Below are positions 58,910-64,000 of a stretch of 64,000 nt of DNA, one piece after another. Positions within the stretch are counted from its first letter, which is position 1, and each line of letters starts with the position of its first letter. This stretch comes from JABMOV01 sp964344305 (GTDB taxonomy: Bacteria > Fidelibacterota > Marinisomatia > Marinisomatales > JABMOV01), in the NCBI GenBank assembly GCA_964344305.1, contig CAYFMT010000011.1:16384-80383 (forward strand). The letters run 5' to 3'. The position numbers and the translations under genes were made by a program. A model generated the notes under the pieces. It saw only the letters and a program-made list of their open reading frames with translations. It was not told where the DNA came from and did no database searches.

Positions 58910-61594
58910 CTACTTCATCAAAAGCATCTTAATGGTTTGGGTTTTTCCGGGAGTGGTCATGGATGCAAAATACATCCCCGAAGGCATATCCATACCAGCA
59001 TGGTTTTTACCATTCCAGTGAACCTGATGGTGTCCTGGTATTACAATGGTATTAATGAGGGTCGTTACCTTTCTCCCCATCACATCAAAAATGGAAATCT
59101 CAATATTGCCAGAAACAGGAATATCATATTGTATTGTCGTGGTGGGATTAAATGGGTTTGGAATATTGTCATGCAATGCATATTCCGAAGGTAATTGCAA
59201 TGATTCCTCTGTAGCCAACGCGATCACGTTTAGTATCACAGGGATTTCTACTTCCGGTGTGACAGGATCATTGGATGAAATATGCAACACACCTGGGTAA
59301 CTACCCAATTCAAGTCCATTATCCTGTACAAAGTAGATCAACGAATCTGTCATACCAGGCCCTACCATTCCCTCATCTGATTCAAAAGACAACCATGGCT
59401 GCATGAACGCTCCCTGGAGCATGACATTATCCACTGCAAATCCTGAACCGCGGGACCCGCCGTCACTGGTCTGAAATCCCACCAGGGCGTCCATCCCTGC
59501 AATAGTATTCAGGTTCAGGAAATAGTAATGCCAATCATAAAATGGACTTATGGTATGAATAACATCCCATGTAATGCCATTATTCTGGCTATACACAACA
59601 CTGGCAGTTTGTCCATTCATTTCTGTGAAATATCCCGAGAAGAAAAGGAAAAGTGATGTTGAGTTACTTAAATCTGCCTGTGGAAAAACTAAGACTTCAG
59701 ACATGCCATTCAGATTTAGGTTATCATCGTTTATATAGGCATAACAATCCGTCGCCGGTGGTATCGGGAATCCTTGACTTCCTGCGTCTTCTCCCACCTG
59801 CCATCCCACACCTGATGTGGATCCTGTGGACCAGCCATCCGGCATCGTACAGGAGGAGAATGACTCATTGAGAAGGCTTTCTGTCGCAAGAATATCCACC
59901 TCCAACTGGAGAGAATAGTGCAACTCTCCCTCACCTGCGTTAAAAATAGGCAGCGCTGGAACGTAATAGGCATTGTAAAGGATGAGTGTATCTGTTACCA
60001 CTTGAATTATGGGAGGTAATTGGACGGAACCCAGAATTGGAATTGTGATACTGGGTTGGGTAGTATCATTGGTTAAGAAGTCCAGCGACCCCATGTAATC
60101 TCCGGTAGAATCGGATTGAAAAAACAGGGTTATTGAAGCAGATCCAAACGGTGGAATGATGATTTCCTGACTACCAGAATATGTTAGTGCCGAATCAGAG
60201 ACGGTGATGGATGAGATAGTGAGTTCAGCAGCACCATTGTTACGAAGTGGGATCTCCAAGGAATCCATGAACCCTGCATACTGATCCCCAATAAAAACCG
60301 TATCCATGGGGATAGCTAAAATCGGTGTGGCATCCACATGATAGGTTACAGGAAGAGACAGGGTTGGTTCGACGCCATCAACATCTGTGAAAGTCGCTTC
60401 TGCAATATACTGACCGACGTCAAGGGAAGTTGAATGAAGTGCGAGGGTAAATGATTCTGTCGAGCTCCCAGAAACCAGTACGGTATCGGCTGAAAATTCT
60501 GCCCAATATCCCAATATTGCGTTTTCAAGGAGTCCTGGTCGATAGGTATTAATTTGAGCCCACATTCTTTCCGCCTGCAATTCTGTGAATTCTGTGAGGC
60601 AGGCATCATCAGTATAATTCATGAAATTGTGTATGGGGTCCATCCCCTCTCCAGTGCATGTATCCAGGTTTTCATTGCAGGAGTATATATTGTTGCCATC
60701 AGACTGGTATGGCGTATCATCCACATAATCTCCTGGAGGTGAACATCCATTGAGAAATGTATGTCGTAACCCTAAATAGTGACCCGCTTCATGGGTCCCT
60801 GTATCTCCCTGATTATATGGCGCACTGGTTCCCCCCGGTAAAGTCGAATAGAGAAGGACAACACCATGCATGTATGAACTCTCCGGCCATGAGCTTGGTA
60901 AAAATGCCCAGCCCAGAATACCACCGGCCGGGTTACCGGAATAAATATTAAAGTAATGTACCGGATCTACCGCAAGTTGTGATTTATACGTACTCTCAAA
61001 TCCATTCATATCATTAAACCAACTGTTGTTTTCCGTGCGTGTAATGATGTCCAGAGTAAACTGAATTCCATATTCATTATACGCATCGTTAAACACATCG
61101 ATTTGATCCTGAATCTGTTCATCGGGTATATCTCCGGTCCCCGACGAATTATGAATCACATGCCATGCAACAAGGATATTTACCTGGTCCCTGTCTGTGC
61201 GGTGGGTTCCATATGTTTCCAGCCATGAATCAATGACAGATTGAACCTGCTCGTTTTCCTCGTGTGTGGGTTGAGGTGTGGCACACCGAATCCCCGGAGC
61301 GGGATCTCCATGCTCATTGGTATAAACAATATCCTGTTCCAATTGATCTATATTTAAAACCGGTAATGTTTGATGCCGATACACTGGCAAACGGTTACCG
61401 TTGTTTTGGCCTGTACGAGACATATCCTGCACCGTAATCTCATATGTCACGTCCTCTGTAGACTCATTTATAAGGGCTACTTCATGGTAAGCTGATGTAC
61501 CGAATTCAGCAGAAGACATAATAGAATCCGGTTCAAGTGTCATTTGTCCAGAAACAAGCTGGAATAATAAAAATGGGATTAGAAAGCGAATCAT
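58910..61594 (-). CDS. Secreted pappalysin-like (M43) metalloprotease with sorting domain
   Basis: 894 aa: signal peptide (~1-16), N-terminal region, M43 catalytic domain (~120-350) with 'THEAGHYLGLRH' (zinc His268/His272/His278, catalytic Glu269) and Met-turn 'HNFMNYTDDAC'. A central Ig/ASH-like region (~370-560), a MAM/jelly-roll-like segment (~575-740), then a type IX-style sorting/FlgD-like domain (~810-894: 'NPFNPTTTIQYDIP', 'VSIFDVMGRKV'-like, 'GKNHAGMDMPSGMYF'). Extracellular protein degradation. Monocistronic by appearance. Confidence 0.92.
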   Translation of the reverse strand: MIRFLIPFLLFQLVSGQMTLEPDSIMSSAEFGTSAYHEVALINESTEDVTYEITVQDMSRTGQNNGNRLPVYRHQTLPVLNIDQLEQDIVYTNEHGDPAPGIRCATPQPTHEENEQVQSVIDSWLETYGTHRTDRDQVNILVAWHVIHNSSGTGDIPDEQIQDQIDVFNDAYNEYGIQFTLDIITRTENNSWFNDMNGFESTYKSQLAVDPVHYFNIYSGNPAGGILGWAFLPSSWPESSYMHGVVLLYSTLPGGTSAPYNQGDTGTHEAGHYLGLRHTFLNGCSPPGDYVDDTPYQSDGNNIYSCNENLDTCTGEGMDPIHNFMNYTDDACLTEFTELQAERMWAQINTYRPGLLENAILGYWAEFSADTVLVSGSSTESFTLALHSTSLDVGQYIAEATFTDVDGVEPTLSLPVTYHVDATPILAIPMDTVFIGDQYAGFMDSLEIPLRNNGAAELTISSITVSDSALTYSGSQEIIIPPFGSASITLFFQSDSTGDYMGSLDFLTNDTTQPSITIPILGSVQLPPIIQVVTDTLILYNAYYVPALPIFNAGEGELHYSLQLEVDILATESLLNESFSSCTMPDGWSTGSTSGVGWQVGEDAGSQGFPIPPATDCYAYINDDNLNLNGMSEVLVFPQADLSNSTSLFLFFSGYFTEMNGQTASVVYSQNNGITWDVIHTISPFYDWHYYFLNLNTIAGMDALVGFQTSDGGSRGSGFAVDNVMLQGAFMQPWLSFESDEGMVGPGMTDSLIYFVQDNGLELGSYPGVLHISSNDPVTPEVEIPVILNVIALATEESLQLPSEYALHDNIPNPFNPTTTIQYDIPVSGNIEISIFDVMGRKVTTLINTIVIPGHHQVHWNGKNHAGMDMPSGMYFASMTTPGKTQTIKMLLMK

Positions 61595-61664
61595 ATTGAC
61601 CTCAAATAGGGGTATTTTGAAAAGAAAAAATAAGACGTAACAAACACGATTTATATGAAATAAA

Positions 61665-61686
61665 AAGGGGCCAGAACTGACCCCTT
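61665..61686 (-). terminator. Intrinsic terminator of the barrel-like gene
   Basis: AAGGGG-t-CAG-TT-CTG-g-CCCCTT on the minus strand, followed by TTTTTT. It sits ~25 bp after the stop at 61712 and ahead of the protease gene. Confidence 0.82.
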
Positions 61687-61711
61687 ACTATGATTTTCTA
61701 TCAACCAGGAA

Positions 61712-63979
61712 TTAAAACACGTACGAAAGACCCGCAAGTACAATCAACTCACTTGATGTATTTCCAGCCGTGGTTTTATTTCGAACATTTGCCGTGGCAT
61801 TGGCCGTGAGGTTTTCAATCATCTTAAAGCGAAGACCACCTTTGAATCCAATACGGGTAATATCCTGTACACCTTCACCTGACATGTAGTTCACACCGGA
61901 CAGTAGTATGATTTTCTGGTTAAGAATACCATACTCTACATCCAGCTTGGCAGATGTAAATGACTGATCTGATCTCAATCCGGGTCCAATACTGAATTCG
62001 CTTGTGTTCGTCGTGAAATTCATGGTGGTCTTCAGGGGTAAGAAACCAAATCGTGAATTGGCGGTCAAACTGAATACCTGAGATGTAATTCCAGGATCAA
62101 GAAATGTGGAATCCAAATCCCTGTCATTGAATTGGTCTGCCTTGTCATAATTCACGAATGTGCCAAACAAGGAGTGTCTGGAGTCAAAGGCATCAAATGT
62201 GTAATTGATGGATGTGGTAATATTCTGCGTTTTTGTGTATTCACGCTCATCCTTGTAATAAAGCGTCGTGTCCTCATTGGTAATGTTCTCCAATGACTCA
62301 ATCTCTGAGATGCCATTATCACGATCATTTTGACGATACCCAAATGTAATGGTAGGCAGTCCTGGACCCGGTATTATCGTTAGATTAGTCAGGATTCTTT
62401 TGTCCGATGTTATGTTTTCAATGGATGTGTAGACATCATCATTCTGGTGTCGGTATTCCACTGTAAGCAATATCCTGTTTTTCAGCAACTGAATTCGATC
62501 GCTAATGGTAAACTGATTTATTCCTGAAACCAGGTAGGGGTTCGCCAATGATTTAAACTGGGGACCGACTCTGGAATATTCAACGGTCAGGTAGTTACCA
62601 AAATACTGTAGCTTTGCACGACCGCGATAGGAAAGTGACGGCATGTTTAAAATTGCGTCCCCAATTTCAACCGTTGCAGAATCTCCAATTGCATTCATGT
62701 CAATGGGTGACAGTGGAATCATACCAATCCCTATGACGAAAAAATCCTCTAAATCTGCAGGATCAATAGGGATATCATCCAAATTCAATGATCCGGCAAG
62801 GGAGTTGTCCGTCGAATCGTCCAAAAGTGTATCCAAGCCGGCAAGGGTCAGTGCACCATCCCAGATATCCTTGTTATACAAACTGAATGCCATCTCACCT
62901 TCGAGGAGAATACGTTTATTGTCCAGATAAAAGCCTATATCACTACCAAGAACAATATTGTCCTGAGGTGCCACACCTTTCCAGTCTGTTGGATCATCCA
63001 ATGATACATTCACGAATCCGCTATCATTTTGAGTCAGCTGCAAAAAGTCCTGTAACGTGTAATCATTGTCACCGGTAAAACCAACCGACAGGTTTTCTTC
63101 TAAATGGATTTTTGCCTCATTCAAGATACTGGAAACAGTATTGATATTATCTTTTATCTTGAGGAAACTGAATCCCATCTGGAAATATTTTCCTCCACCA
63201 AAGCTGAGTCGACCTCCTGTCAGGTTCTGCTGGAAAGTATATCCCTGCCTTGTTAATGACACAAAGGTAGTATCTCCCTGACGGTTCATACGATTGACAG
63301 CATAGGACGCATCAGTTTCAAGACTTCCATCTACTTCACGAACCAGATCTCCCTGCAAATAGTGAAGATTAATGACCCCCAGTTTCAGGTTGGCCTCAAG
63401 TCCTCTTACCCTTTTTCCATCGATAGTGAATCTTGAAATCCGTGAATTTGTATCCCCAAAATTCAAATCAAGAAATCGACTGAGAGATAATTGAAATGAG
63501 TACCGGTTCCTGGGTTGGATGAGTGGGTCTTCATCTGTGGCAAGCTTCACATTCGTCCTCATCCGCAGCCAGTCATATGCACTTCCTCTGAAGAAAATCC
63601 CGACTGTCCCAACGGACAATTCGCTTTCGTCCAGTTTATCCAGTCTATAGGTGGATGTGACTTTTCCGCTCCAATCCAGCTCGTCGGACCAGCTTTTAGC
63701 ACCGGCAACAGTGAAAGACCATTTTTTCTCAATGGGAGGACCCCCATCCTGTCGTATCATGATCCGAATCGTATGGGTTCCGGGATTCATCATAGCAGGC
63801 GCATAGCTTAGCATTTCCGGTTCAACACTTGCCCGGGATGTAATATCTACGCCATCCAGAAAAAGGTGGATTCTATCAGTGGAAACATTGCTTGCGCCAT
63901 AGAAAGATGCTGCAACCAGCACTTCACTTTTAAGGACCGTGGAATTGTGTAAGTCTTTTAAATCTTTCGGACTTTTCAT
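61712..63979 (-). CDS. Outer-membrane beta-barrel-like protein, N-terminus anomalous
   Basis: 755 aa. An N-terminal Ig-like module (~14-90; 'LKSEVLVAASFYGASNVSTDRIHLFLDGVDITSRA') is followed by long runs of alternating, aromatic-rich strands and a final '..LAGLSYVF', ending in Phe as barrels do. The open frame begins at ATG 63979 immediately after an in-frame TAA and has no signal peptide, although the mature-type sequence clearly belongs outside the cytoplasm. Either a start or frameshift problem or a lost export signal. Function unknown. Confidence 0.75.
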   Translation of the reverse strand: MKSPKDLKDLHNSTVLKSEVLVAASFYGASNVSTDRIHLFLDGVDITSRASVEPEMLSYAPAMMNPGTHTIRIMIRQDGGPPIEKKWSFTVAGAKSWSDELDWSGKVTSTYRLDKLDESELSVGTVGIFFRGSAYDWLRMRTNVKLATDEDPLIQPRNRYSFQLSLSRFLDLNFGDTNSRISRFTIDGKRVRGLEANLKLGVINLHYLQGDLVREVDGSLETDASYAVNRMNRQGDTTFVSLTRQGYTFQQNLTGGRLSFGGGKYFQMGFSFLKIKDNINTVSSILNEAKIHLEENLSVGFTGDNDYTLQDFLQLTQNDSGFVNVSLDDPTDWKGVAPQDNIVLGSDIGFYLDNKRILLEGEMAFSLYNKDIWDGALTLAGLDTLLDDSTDNSLAGSLNLDDIPIDPADLEDFFVIGIGMIPLSPIDMNAIGDSATVEIGDAILNMPSLSYRGRAKLQYFGNYLTVEYSRVGPQFKSLANPYLVSGINQFTISDRIQLLKNRILLTVEYRHQNDDVYTSIENITSDKRILTNLTIIPGPGLPTITFGYRQNDRDNGISEIESLENITNEDTTLYYKDEREYTKTQNITTSINYTFDAFDSRHSLFGTFVNYDKADQFNDRDLDSTFLDPGITSQVFSLTANSRFGFLPLKTTMNFTTNTSEFSIGPGLRSDQSFTSAKLDVEYGILNQKIILLSGVNYMSGEGVQDITRIGFKGGLRFKMIENLTANATANVRNKTTAGNTSSELIVLAGLSYVF

Positions 63980-64000
63980 TTAAAAAGTTAAGGTGTACTT
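63980..64000 (-). CDS. 3' end of an upstream outer-membrane barrel gene (partial)
   Basis: The last 6 codons read KYTLTF then TAA at 63982-63980, ATG of the next gene following at once. An aromatic Y-x-L-x-F ending is the classical C-terminal beta-barrel signature. The rest lies outside the window. Confidence 0.4.
   Translation of the reverse strand, partial: KYTLTF

Overview
The window looks like a chromosomal segment from an uncultured, Gram-negative, FCB-superphylum bacterium, most like Marinimicrobia (SAR406) or a relative. Reasons: a secreted protease carries a FlgD-like/type IX-style C-terminal sorting domain (NPFNPTT...); there are several outer-membrane barrel-like proteins and lipoproteins; YbeY has the Asp-for-His variant seen in Bacteroidetes; and there is a gene from a family that in Bacteroidetes is commonly labelled 'asparagine synthetase B'. 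The lineage is inferred from gene content, not from an rRNA. No rRNA, CRISPR array, phage or transposase was seen.

Layout. 1-7.9 kb (+): a large Ig/coiled-coil protein (5' cut by the window), a TPR protein and the AsnB-like family protein, then a GNAT enzyme (CTG start), a YjbQ protein and a trypsin-like lipoprotein, tightly packed. 7.9-20.5 kb (-): a small lipoprotein, a trans-3-hydroxyproline to proline pair, then mazG, ybeY, a PgpH-type HD protein and an acyl-CoA dehydrogenase, a degenerate GIY-YIG protein, fabH, recJ and a CHASE/PAS histidine kinase. 20.5-24.2 kb (-): the RNase P RNA gene with an expanded P12 arm, a zinc-ribbon coiled-coil protein, AMP nucleosidase, a methyltransferase and exonuclease III. 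24.3-27.5 kb (+): small membrane proteins, a CGFS glutaredoxin, tRNA-Glu, a GlpD-like oxidoreductase, and tRNA-Ser preceded by two 58-bp tandem repeats that copy its 5' end.

28.7-35.4 kb is the most distinctive region. A membrane histidine kinase and an NtrC-type sigma-54 activator sit upstream of genes for a Gly/Asp-rich exported protein, a barrel-like protein, a Spy/CpxP/ZraP-like LTxxQ protein and a DUF2202 lipoprotein. A -24/-12 promoter and a 16-bp palindrome precede these genes. A related palindrome and -24/-12-like element precede a separate 54-codon gene that has its own ribosome-binding site and terminator. Together they look like a sigma-54 envelope or metal-stress regulon resembling ZraPSR, with parts I do not recognise.

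35.5-45.4 kb holds mostly unlinked metabolic genes: a DASS transporter, universal stress protein, NAD(P)-binding protein, GH20 hexosaminidase, SDR, VOC protein, SlyD, DoxX, a thioredoxin-like protein and a Crp/Fnr regulator. 45.5-58.8 kb is a complete uptake [NiFe]-hydrogenase locus. hypABFCDE, a lipoprotein, a NicO/UreH-like metal transporter and a VKOR-like protein run on +. A MarR-type regulator with a Cys-rich tail, the small and large subunits, cytochrome b, the maturation protease and a redoxin run on -. The small subunit has the six-Cys proximal-cluster pattern of oxygen-tolerant group 1d enzymes, suggesting hydrogen oxidation under oxic or fluctuating conditions. 58.9-64 kb (-) encodes a pappalysin-like secreted metalloprotease and a barrel-like outer-membrane protein, with the last codons of another barrel gene at the edge.
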